A stretch of 39,659 bases of DNA from Thiotrichaceae bacterium (GTDB lineage Bacteria > Pseudomonadota > Gammaproteobacteria > Beggiatoales > Beggiatoaceae), in assembly GCA_026991885.1 (NCBI GenBank), contig JALXAQ010000219.1:1-39659 (forward strand), in the 5' to 3' direction. Positions within the stretch are counted from its first letter, which is position 1. The number at the start of each line of letters is the position of its first letter. Both the position numbers and the translations under genes were made by a program. The notes beneath the pieces were generated by a model. That model was not told the DNA's origin. It saw only the letters and a program-made list of their open reading frames with translations, and did not search any database. Of this stretch, positions 1-6,208 are shown piece by piece.

Positions 1-64
1 CTGTCATTTTACCTTCAATTTTCAAATAGCCCTCAAAATGCTTAAACTCCGTTTTTATTGACAT
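1..64 (-). CDS. Partial ORF start at window edge, unidentified (possible RAMP-type Cas protein)
   Basis: On the minus strand an ATG at 62-64 opens a frame that runs off the left edge after 21 codons. It begins MSIKTEFKHFEGYLKIEGKM. Its hydrophobic/charged alternation resembles the first beta strand of RAMP-type CRISPR proteins such as Csm3, which usually continue with a TGLHIGG-like glycine loop, but that part lies outside the window. No good ribosome binding site is visible; TTTGAG directly abuts the ATG. The fragment is too short for a firm assignment, and the RAMP idea is a guess from pattern only. Confidence 0.25.
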   Translation of the reverse strand, partial: MSIKTEFKHFEGYLKIEGKMT

Positions 65-367
65 CTCAAATATTTGGTTTTGATTTATCCGAGCGATAAT
101 GAATTTTGTTTATTCGTTGTATCACATGAGCTGTACTTCGTCGTACTCTCCAACAAAGCCGTGTTTTGACTTATCCCTGCTAATATTAAATCCCTGTAGT
201 TTATCTCTTAATGTCCCTGAGCCGGTGCAACGGATTATGAGCCCTTTATTTATCTGATGAGCCGAGCTTGAGACACATTGCAAATTTTCTCGCAAAGTGA
301 TACTCTTTTACGCCGAAAAATCAACTCACTGGTTACAGATTGGTAATTTTGAGAGCGGAGAAAATAT
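65..367. other. Intergenic stretch with repeat remnants
   Basis: No convincing gene is seen here. The stretch holds a block at about 105-203 that resembles the block at about 1165-1276 on the other side of the pseudogene. That block includes one copy (161-203) of the TTTTGACTTATCCCTG / ATCCCTGTAGTTTA repeat that forms the array at 5911-6208. The part just before 368 could hold a further eroded piece of the nuclease pseudogene, but no homologous stretch can be read with confidence. Confidence 0.5.
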
Positions 368-1077
368 ATGAATGATTTTATGTTAATGGAGCCGACAAAT
401 CACCACAATCAGCCAGCCAATACTTAAAATCATTAACTGAATATGCGCCCGTTTATGCGTCACTGTTAAATCCTTATGATGAATGGTGGAAAAGGCAAAA
501 TAATGCACATCAGAAAATTAGCTATTATCTGCAAGGCTTAAAGCTGTTTACGATTAACCAGCCCTTTCCTGTATTGATGGTTGCTTGCCAAAAATTTTCT
601 CCTGAAGAATTTCTCAAAACTCTCAAATATCTTTATATTCTTTCTGTGCGATACAATATCATCTGCCGTTTTTCACCTAATGAGCAAGAAAGGGCTTATA
701 ATAAAATTGCCATGAAAGTTTTTAACGGAGAGTATACAAGAGCCAGCCATATTAAAAATAGTGAGGAATTTAGGCGATTATATCCTGATGACAACGCTTT
801 TCAAAATGCTTTTGAATTTTACAAAATGCCCAGCAGACGATCATCTAAAAAAATCAGATTTTTACTTGCTGAGATTGAAAATAGTTTTGGACGAGAATTG
901 CTTGAAAAAGATGAGTTGAGACGAGCCGACTTTAAGACAAAAAAGGGAGTCTATTTAAGCACATCATTCAGACTTGCCAAAAAAGTAGCGGAATATGATA
1001 GCTGGGATTTGGCAACTTTGAGTCATTACCAAATATGGCTTGCGAAACAGGCGGTCAAAACCTGGAAGGTTGAATGA
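368..1077 (+). pseudogene. Remnant of a GmrSD-type (DUF262/DUF1524) HNH nuclease
   Basis: The readable protein is the C-terminal half of a DUF262/DUF1524 protein, a family that includes type IV restriction enzymes. From about 376 a frame reads through QYLKSLTEYAPVYASLLNPY and on into the SVRYNIICRFSPNEQERAYN segment typical of these proteins. The start MNDFML at 368 lies in another frame, so a frameshift near 385 is likely. After ENSFGRELLEKDE the protein jumps to KKGVYLSTSFRLAKKVAEYD and the closing WLAKQAVKTW motif. The HILPE-type HNH core and the GNxTLL segment expected between them are missing. The 5' half (DUF262 domain) is also absent. A TTG at 574 could open a 167-residue ORF, but that would be a fragment. 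The gene is therefore read as non-functional. Confidence 0.7.
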
Positions 1078-1164
1078 GGTACAAAATGTCAGAAAACAAC
1101 CTCATTTTTAAAATAGCTTAACTTTAACTCTTATATATATATATCGTTCCAGCTTGAACCGTTT

Positions 1165-1276
1165 TTTTTATTCGTTGTTTTGCATTAGTTGTACTCACTC
1201 CCTTAAAAACACGCGAGCCATAATTTTATTAACAATCATCATTTGGTTTATCCCTGCACTAATCCCTGTCGTTAAG
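1165..1276. repeat. Diverged copy of the block at 105-203
   Basis: Both blocks share TTATTCGTTGT, a following TAGTTGTACT/GAGCTGTACT segment, and a closing TTATCCCTGC ... AATCCCTGTCGTTAAG unit. They flank the DUF262/DUF1524 pseudogene on both sides in the same orientation. The last part (1241-1276) is a copy of the repeat that forms the array at 5911-6208. The remaining bases of the 1078-1349 gap are AT-rich, include a TATATATATAT tract near 1132, and show no gene. Confidence 0.5.
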
Positions 1277-1292
1277 CTACAATATATATTAT

Positions 1293-1319
1293 GTAGGGGC
1301 AATCCCTAGTGGTTGCCCT
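1293..1319. repeat. Dispersed GGGGCAATCC/GGTTGCCCT palindromic repeat
   Basis: GTAGGGGCAATCC and GGTTGCCCT form an imperfect hairpin about 30 bp before the legB start. Related copies occur at 2341-2369, in both arms of the element at 4430-4534, at 10990-11016, and as a worn trace near 39535-39552. It is a short dispersed non-coding repeat. Confidence 0.7.
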
Positions 1320-1349
1320 GCACTCCTAACAAAATAAAAAAGACCTAAA

Positions 1350-2333
1350 ATGACCGATCAGATATTAGTCACTGGAGCCGCTGGATTTATTGCGAGCCAT
1401 TTAACAGAAACTTTAGTTATCGCCGGACACAAAGTCCGCGCCATGATCCATTATAATTTCCAAAATAACTGGGGTTGGCTTGAAACTTTACCCCAAGAAG
1501 TCATGGCAAATGTAGAAGTATTTCCAGCGGATATTACTGATCCGTTTGCGGTGCAAAAAGCAGTCTCCGGCTGTGACACCGTTTATCATTTGGCAGCCTT
1601 GATAGCCATTCCCTATTCATACCGTGCGCCCGCCGCCTATGTAGAAACCAACATTAAAGGTACACTCAACATACTTCAAGCATGCCTAGATGAGGGTGTA
1701 CGCCGTTTGGTGCAAACTTCAACATCGGAAACCTACGGCACGGCTCAATATGTCCCGATTGACGAAAAACACCCTTTAGTCGGGCAATCTCCCTATTCAG
1801 CCTCTAAAATTGCAGCCGATAAATTAGCGGAGTCTTATTATCTCTCCTTTGATTTGCCAGTCGCCATTATCCGCCCTTTTAATACATTTGGACCACGCCA
1901 ATCGGCAAGGGCAGTTATTCCTACAATTATTTCTCAGGCTTTGTCGGGTGCAGAAATCATTCGATTGGGAGCACTGTCGCCGGTACGGGATTTAAATTAT
2001 GTTAAAGATACAGTGCATGGCTTTATGGCAGTGGCAAACTCTGATGAGGCGCTTGGTCAGGTCATTAATGTGGGGCGCGGAGAGGGTGTCACTATCGGGG
2101 CACTCGCACAGTTAATTTTGGATATTTGTGGCTCAAAGGCTACGATTGAAGTGGAAAAAAACCGGCTCCGTCCTGAAAAGAGTGAAGTGATGGAACTGAT
2201 TTGTGATAATAGCCGGGCGCGAGCCTTGTTGGGATGGCAACCCGAATATTCTTTACGGCAGGGTTTAGAGGAGACTGTGGCTTGGATGAAAGAATATTTG
2301 CACAAGTATAAATCAGATATTTATAATCTATAA
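1350..2333 (+). CDS. legB: NAD-dependent 4,6-dehydratase, LegB-like
   Basis: This is an extended SDR sugar-nucleotide enzyme of 327 residues, close to the LegB family. LegB converts UDP-GlcNAc to the 4-keto-6-deoxy sugar as the first step towards legionaminic-acid-type and 4-amino-4,6-dideoxy sugars. Visible motifs are the NAD-binding TGAAGFIAS (8-16; the third glycine is Ala15), the catalytic TSE (125-127), and Y149-x3-K153 in SPYSASK. The RPFNTFGPRQSARAVIPTII and LSPVRDLNYVKDT stretches are typical of LegB. The ATG at 1350 precedes the fold at the normal distance; the ribosome binding site is weak. Downstream genes encode a nucleotidyltransferase and an aminotransferase, which suits a UDP-amino-sugar pathway. 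LegG, LegI and LegF homologues are not present, so full legionaminic acid synthesis is not supported by this window alone. Confidence 0.88.
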   Translation: MTDQILVTGAAGFIASHLTETLVIAGHKVRAMIHYNFQNNWGWLETLPQEVMANVEVFPADITDPFAVQKAVSGCDTVYHLAALIAIPYSYRAPAAYVETNIKGTLNILQACLDEGVRRLVQTSTSETYGTAQYVPIDEKHPLVGQSPYSASKIAADKLAESYYLSFDLPVAIIRPFNTFGPRQSARAVIPTIISQALSGAEIIRLGALSPVRDLNYVKDTVHGFMAVANSDEALGQVINVGRGEGVTIGALAQLILDICGSKATIEVEKNRLRPEKSEVMELICDNSRARALLGWQPEYSLRQGLEETVAWMKEYLHKYKSDIYNL

Positions 2334-2340
2334 TGTTAAG

Positions 2341-2369
2341 GGGGGCAACCATAAAGGATTGCCCCTACA
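2341..2369. repeat. Dispersed GGGCAACC/GGATTGCCCC palindromic repeat
   Basis: GGGGGCAACC and GGATTGCCCC pair around an ATAAA loop, directly after the legB stop. It belongs to the same family as 1293-1319, 4430-4534 and 10990-11016. No run of T follows, so it is not a standard terminator. Confidence 0.7.
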
Positions 2370-2374
2370 GAAAC

Positions 2375-2515
2375 TGTGCCGGACGGGGTTTGCAACCCCG
2401 TCCGTGACGTTAAATCTTGCGATCCTGCGCGATCTGAAACGTTGCAGACGGGGTTGCAAACCCCGTCCGGCACAACAAACGTTGCAGACGGGGTTGCAAA
2501 CCCCGTCCGGCACAA
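2375..2515. repeat. Three copies of a GC-rich palindrome (one inverted, two direct)
   Basis: Each copy contains the self-complementary core GACGGGGTT-GCAA-ACCCCGTC. The copy at 2375-2404 is in inverted orientation. The copies at 2437-2475 and 2477-2515 are identical 39-bp direct repeats with a period of 40. The GC-rich cores stand out against the AT-rich surroundings. Short ORFs across this stretch are products of the repeat, not genes. Confidence 0.85.
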
Positions 2516-2580
2516 TCCGTTTATTCCGCTAATCCGTTGTACTAATTATCCGCGTCGAAATTAACTTGAGTAAAACAAAA

Positions 2581-3288
2581 ATGAAAGCAGTAATACAAGC
2601 AGGCGGCAAAGGCACACGATTAAGACCTTATACCTTAGTCTTACCAAAACCATTAATGCCAGTAGGTGGGCTACCCGTCATTGAGTTATTGTTGAAATGG
2701 CTACGGCGCAATGGTATTCGACAAATTTATATTACCACCGGCTATTTAGGCCACTTAATTCGTTCCCTCTGTGGAGATGGGCAACAGTGGGATTGTGAAA
2801 TTATTTACAGTGAAGAAACTGAACCGCTTGGAACCGTTGGCGCCTTAGATTTAATCCGCTCACAGCTTGATGAAACTTTTCTCGTATTGAATGGCGACTT
2901 GATAACCGATCTGAATTTACGCGCTTTTTCTCAGTTTCATCGCAAGCACGGAGATTTGTTGACAGTGGGTGTGACCAATAAAAATGTCAAAGTAGATTTG
3001 GGAGTGATTGAAACGGAAGGGCAGCGTGTGACGGCTTTTTATGAAAAGCCCTCATTCAATTATCAGGTGAGTATGGGCATTTATTGTATGGAACCTGGTA
3101 TTCTTGAAATGATACCCAAAGGAGTCCCTTTTGGATTTGATGATTTGATGTATAGTATGCTGGAGAATAAACGAAACGTGCATATCTATCGGCATGAAGG
3201 TGCCTGGATGGATATTGGTCGCCCCGAAGATTTTCAACGGGCACAAGAAATGTCCCAAGAGAGTAATATTTCAATGTTGGGTGTATAA
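2581..3288 (+). CDS. Sugar-1-phosphate nucleotidyltransferase
   Basis: This 235-residue protein of the NTP_transferase fold would activate a sugar 1-phosphate to an NDP-sugar in the cytoplasm. The N-terminus MKAVIQAGGKGTRLRPYT is the nucleotide-binding signature, followed by LPKPLMPVGG. The catalytic LVLNGDL motif lies at about residues 104-110. The protein lacks the C-terminal left-handed helix seen in bifunctional enzymes. The ATG at 2581 is chosen over the TTG at 2566 because it puts the Rossmann strand at the very N-terminus, as is usual. The downstream aminotransferase starts 4 bases after this stop, so the two are co-translated. Similar enzymes sit next to LegB in glycan clusters (PtmE-like), but the substrate cannot be read from the sequence. 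Confidence 0.85.
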   Translation: MKAVIQAGGKGTRLRPYTLVLPKPLMPVGGLPVIELLLKWLRRNGIRQIYITTGYLGHLIRSLCGDGQQWDCEIIYSEETEPLGTVGALDLIRSQLDETFLVLNGDLITDLNLRAFSQFHRKHGDLLTVGVTNKNVKVDLGVIETEGQRVTAFYEKPSFNYQVSMGIYCMEPGILEMIPKGVPFGFDDLMYSMLENKRNVHIYRHEGAWMDIGRPEDFQRAQEMSQESNISMLGV

Positions 3289-3292
3289 CGAT

Positions 3293-4393
3293 ATGATTTC
3301 ATTAGCGGAACCCGTGCTGGGAGAAAAAGAAAAACAAGCCTTGTCAGCAGTGATTGAGAGCGGCTGGCTGACCATGGGTGAACAGGTTAAAGCCTTTGAA
3401 AAAGCCTTTGCAGAGATGCACGGAGAGACGGAGGCTGTGGCAGTCAGCTCCTGTACAGCGGGTTTGCACTTGAGCTTAGCCGCTTTAGGCGTGGGGCAGG
3501 GTGATGAAGTTTTGGTACCATCCTTGACATTTGTCGCCACAGTGAATGCCGTCTTATATGTGGGTGCCACGCCCGTGTTTGTTGACATTGATTCTTTAGA
3601 GTGTCCCCATATTTCGCTTGAAGACGCTCAGCGCAATCTCACCGATAAGACTAAAGCGGTGATTGTCATGCATTATGGGGGTTATCTCGTTGATCTTGCC
3701 CGTTGGCGTGAGTTTGCTGATCGTCATCAACTGTTTTTGGTTGAAGACGCAGCGCATGCCCCGGGAATTGGAACCGTCGTGGGAGATGCCGCCGCTTTCA
3801 GTTTTTTTAGCAATAAAAATATGACGACGGCAGAAGGGGGGATGGTTTTGGCGCCTCGTTCGGCTGTTTTGGAAAAAATTCGCGCCAAGCGTAGTCATGG
3901 TATGACCACGGGTACGCTTGATCGACATGTTGGTCATGCGTATTCTTACGATGTCACGACTTTGGGATATAATTATAGAATGGATGAATTGCGTGCCGCG
4001 CTCGGACTTTGTCAATTGTCCCACTTGAAGGCCTGGAATGCGAAACGAAGGGCACTGACAAAGCTTTATCGTCAATTACTGGCTAAGCATTGTCCGACGG
4101 TGAGAGTTCCTTTTAAAAGTAGTGACGTGACGGCAGCACACTTGTTACCCGTTTTATTGTCGGATGGGGTTGAGCGTGAACAAGTCATGGGAGAGTTACG
4201 CGCTGCTGGCATTCAAAGCAGTATTCATTATCCGCCTGTACATCATTTTTCTTATTATCGAGCGCGTTTCCCAAATATTGAGTTAGTCAAAACCGAACGC
4301 TTTTGTCAGCGTGTGATAACTTTGCCTCTCTCTCCTAGTTTGGAAGAGTTGGACTTAGAGAAAATCGTGAAAACGCTTCAAAGTGCGATTTAA
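3293..4393 (+). CDS. PLP-dependent NDP-sugar aminotransferase (DegT/DnrJ/EryC1 family)
   Basis: This 366-residue enzyme would transfer an amino group from glutamate to a keto-sugar nucleotide. The PLP-binding lysine is K175 in FFSNKNMTTAEGG. The cofactor-holding acidic pair is in VEDAAHA (E151, D152), and SSCTAGLHLSLAALG (52-66) forms the phosphate-binding region. The ATG at 3293 gives the usual ISLAEPVLGEKE start. An upstream extension would overlap the nucleotidyltransferase by about 95 bases and adds no homologous sequence. With LegB and the nucleotidyltransferase it could make a UDP-4-amino-4,6-dideoxy-GlcNAc-type sugar, as PglE or LegC do. Position specificity (C3 or C4) cannot be decided by eye. 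Confidence 0.85.
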   Translation: MISLAEPVLGEKEKQALSAVIESGWLTMGEQVKAFEKAFAEMHGETEAVAVSSCTAGLHLSLAALGVGQGDEVLVPSLTFVATVNAVLYVGATPVFVDIDSLECPHISLEDAQRNLTDKTKAVIVMHYGGYLVDLARWREFADRHQLFLVEDAAHAPGIGTVVGDAAAFSFFSNKNMTTAEGGMVLAPRSAVLEKIRAKRSHGMTTGTLDRHVGHAYSYDVTTLGYNYRMDELRAALGLCQLSHLKAWNAKRRALTKLYRQLLAKHCPTVRVPFKSSDVTAAHLLPVLLSDGVEREQVMGELRAAGIQSSIHYPPVHHFSYYRARFPNIELVKTERFCQRVITLPLSPSLEELDLEKIVKTLQSAI

Positions 4394-4398
4394 AAGAC

Positions 4399-4420
4399 GT
4401 CCAAAGCTAAAGCTTTGGAC
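4399..4420. repeat. GTCCAAAGCT/AGCTTTGGAC palindrome
   Basis: Perfect 10-base arms are separated by AA, a few bases after the aminotransferase stop. The layout resembles the GTCCAAGAT palindromes at 9340, 15890 and 17399 and carries the same GGACTCC tail, so it is probably a variant of that family. No T-run follows. Confidence 0.6.
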
Positions 4421-4545
4421 TCCAAATGCCAATGCCATCGCCGTTAAGGGCAACCACAAGGGATTGCCCCTACAAAGGACAGGATATGATGTAGGGGCAA
4501 TCCTTTATGGTTGCCCTTAACGGCGATGGCATTGACTCCAAATGC
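4418..4545. mobile_element. MITE-like element with 45-bp inverted repeats and 11-bp target duplication
   Basis: The arms 4430-4474 and 4490-4534 are inverted copies with two mismatches over 45 bases, around a 15-base centre. Each arm contains the dispersed GGGCAACC...GGATTGCCCC repeat plus a CAATGCCATCGCCGTTAA end. The element is bordered by direct copies of ACTCCAAATGC (4419-4429 and 4535-4545), as expected for a target-site duplication. It encodes nothing and would need a transposase supplied in trans, which is not seen in this window. Confidence 0.75.
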
Positions 4546-4564
4546 TGGTCAATAGACTCAAGAT

Positions 4565-5902
4565 ATGTGTAAACGAATTATAGATTTAGTTTTTTCTTTG
4601 TTAGGACTGCTTTTGGCAGCACCGTTCATGTTACTGATCGCTTTATTCATACGCTTGGATTCGCCAGGCTCTGTTTTTTTTTCTCAAAAACGTTTAGGGC
4701 TCAAAGGCCGACACTTCATGGTACATAAGTTCCGTAAATTTCCAAGTGATTGGGGAACTGCTGGTCCAGGGGTGACGGTGGCCGGCGATGCCCGAATGAC
4801 GAAAGTGGGCAAATTTTTGGAAAGAACTAAATTGGATGAATTGCCTCAATTGTGGAATATTCTCTTAGGAGAAATGTCTTTTGTGGGACCCCGACCAGAA
4901 AGTTTAAGATATGCGGACTTGTTCACAGGGGAATTTGAAAAAGTTTTGGAATATATCCCCGGCATTTTTGGCCCTAACCAAATCGCTTTTCGGAATGAAG
5001 CGGAATTATATCCCCACGATCAAGCACCCGAAGAATTTTATCGTCGCGTACTTTTTCCCCAGAAAGCTAAGCAAGATATAGAATATTTTAGTAAAGCCAA
5101 TTGTGTTGGTGATGTTGTCTGGATATTTCGTGGAATCTGGGTGAGTTTGATCGGCGTTGTGAATTGGCAGCGTTTGCTGGGTTTGCATCTTGCCATTTTG
5201 ACCGTGGACATTTTTGCTATTGAAATCGCTTGGTTATTGGCTAATGGCTTGCGCTTTGGAGTGGATATTGATGAAAAGTACTTGTCAGCCTTGATGACGG
5301 GTATGTGGTTATTTCCCTTGATATTGATTCCTATTATGATATTCGCTGGAAATTATCGTCACCCCGTGCGTTATTTTTCAATGGTTGATGTCATACGCTT
5401 GTTCAAAGTTGTTTCTTTTGCTTGGATACTGGCTTATTTGGTACTCTTAGGTTTTTTCGAGCGAAATAGTGCTATTTCTCTTGCGCCATTGAGTTTATTG
5501 TTCGTGTTATTTCTGATGGGGACACCACGCATCTGGTACCGTGAACGTTGGCGGCGACAGTTTCATTTTATTGATAATAAAATTCGCCTCGTGCTTTATG
5601 GTGCGGGTCGTCGTGGGATGGCATTAGCTTCTTTATTAGAACAAGGCTTTCCCAAAGCGGAGATAATAGGATTTCTTGATGATGATGATGCGATGAGAGG
5701 TCGTTTTATTTCTAGCCATAAGGTTATTGGTTGTGAACGTGACTTAGATACGCTTTATACGATACATCAGTTTGAACAAATTTGGGTCACATTTATGCCC
5801 CAAAATGAAAAATATCATCGTTTAGAAGTTTGGTGTGCTGAACATGATGTGACTTTGATTGTGTTGTCTGCTATGAAACCCTTTGCACAATTGAGTGTTT
5901 GA
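4565..5902 (+). CDS. Phosphoglycosyl transferase fused to a truncated FlaA1/CapD-like membrane-Rossmann half
   Basis: Residues 1-200 form a complete bacterial sugar transferase domain. It has one N-terminal membrane segment (about 6-30), the VHKFRK motif, the catalytic Asp-Glu pair D91-E92 in LDELPQLWN, and SFVGPRPE. Such enzymes put a sugar phosphate on undecaprenyl phosphate. Residues 205-330 contain about four further membrane helices, and 341-430 form a CoA_binding_3-type Rossmann domain with LYGAGRRGMA (344-353) and FLDDDD. That second half looks like the N-terminal part of FlaA1/CapD nucleotide-sugar dehydratases but ends before the dehydratase domain. WcaJ-type enzymes have the opposite order (membrane helices, Rossmann, then transferase), as in the gene at 37749. 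The stop lies 9 bases before a repeat array, so the gene may have been cut short there. The partner could be the amino sugar made by the upstream genes. Confidence 0.82.
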   Translation: MCKRIIDLVFSLLGLLLAAPFMLLIALFIRLDSPGSVFFSQKRLGLKGRHFMVHKFRKFPSDWGTAGPGVTVAGDARMTKVGKFLERTKLDELPQLWNILLGEMSFVGPRPESLRYADLFTGEFEKVLEYIPGIFGPNQIAFRNEAELYPHDQAPEEFYRRVLFPQKAKQDIEYFSKANCVGDVVWIFRGIWVSLIGVVNWQRLLGLHLAILTVDIFAIEIAWLLANGLRFGVDIDEKYLSALMTGMWLFPLILIPIMIFAGNYRHPVRYFSMVDVIRLFKVVSFAWILAYLVLLGFFERNSAISLAPLSLLFVLFLMGTPRIWYRERWRRQFHFIDNKIRLVLYGAGRRGMALASLLEQGFPKAEIIGFLDDDDAMRGRFISSHKVIGCERDLDTLYTIHQFEQIWVTFMPQNEKYHRLEVWCAEHDVTLIVLSAMKPFAQLSV

Positions 5903-5910
5903 AAAAATAT

Positions 5911-6208
5911 TAACTACAGGGATTCGTTTTTAGCAGGGATAACTCAAAACCTTAACTATGGCAGGGATAAATTACAACGCTGCCCACGACAGCCAATTTT
6001 TATATTAATAAGATTTTGACTTATCCCTGTTAAAAAAAAATCCCTGTCGTTAAGGTTTTAGATTGTTTTGACTTATCCCTAAAAAAATCCCTGTCGTTAA
6101 GGATTTTGATTGTAAGGATTTGGATTGTTTTGACTTATCCCTGTTAAAAACTAATCCCTGTAGTTAAAGTTTTCGATTGTTTTGACATATTTTTGTCGTT
6201 AAGGATTT
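5911..6208. repeat. Degenerate repeat array built on a TTTTGACTTATCCCTG unit
   Basis: At least four units of roughly 45-50 bases lie at about 6013-6060, 6061-6107, 6123-6174 and 6175-6208. Each has GATTGTTTTGACTTATCCCT followed by ATCCCTGTCGTTAAGG. Before them, 5911-5985 carries the same motifs in inverted orientation. Single copies occur at 161-203 and 1241-1276. The last unit runs into the 3' end of the O-antigen ligase-like gene and supplies its stop codon. There is no constant repeat with unique spacers, so it is not a CRISPR array. Confidence 0.8.

Noticed and set aside
574-1077. A complete 167-residue gene starting at TTG
   Set aside because: Homologous sequence continues upstream in the same frame and the nuclease core is missing, so it is a fragment of a pseudogene.
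2437-2515. Two exact 39-base repeats as a mini CRISPR array
   Set aside because: Only one base lies between the copies, there is no spacer, and the unit is a palindrome of a dispersed family.
2328-2564. Short ORFs on both strands with repeated PDGVCNPV-like words
   Set aside because: They are translations of the palindromic repeats.
3194-3292. Upstream start of the aminotransferase
   Set aside because: It lies inside the nucleotidyltransferase gene in another frame and adds no family sequence.
5911-6208. CRISPR-like periodic repeats
   Set aside because: The units are degenerate and contiguous, without unique spacers of constant size, and single copies occur elsewhere.
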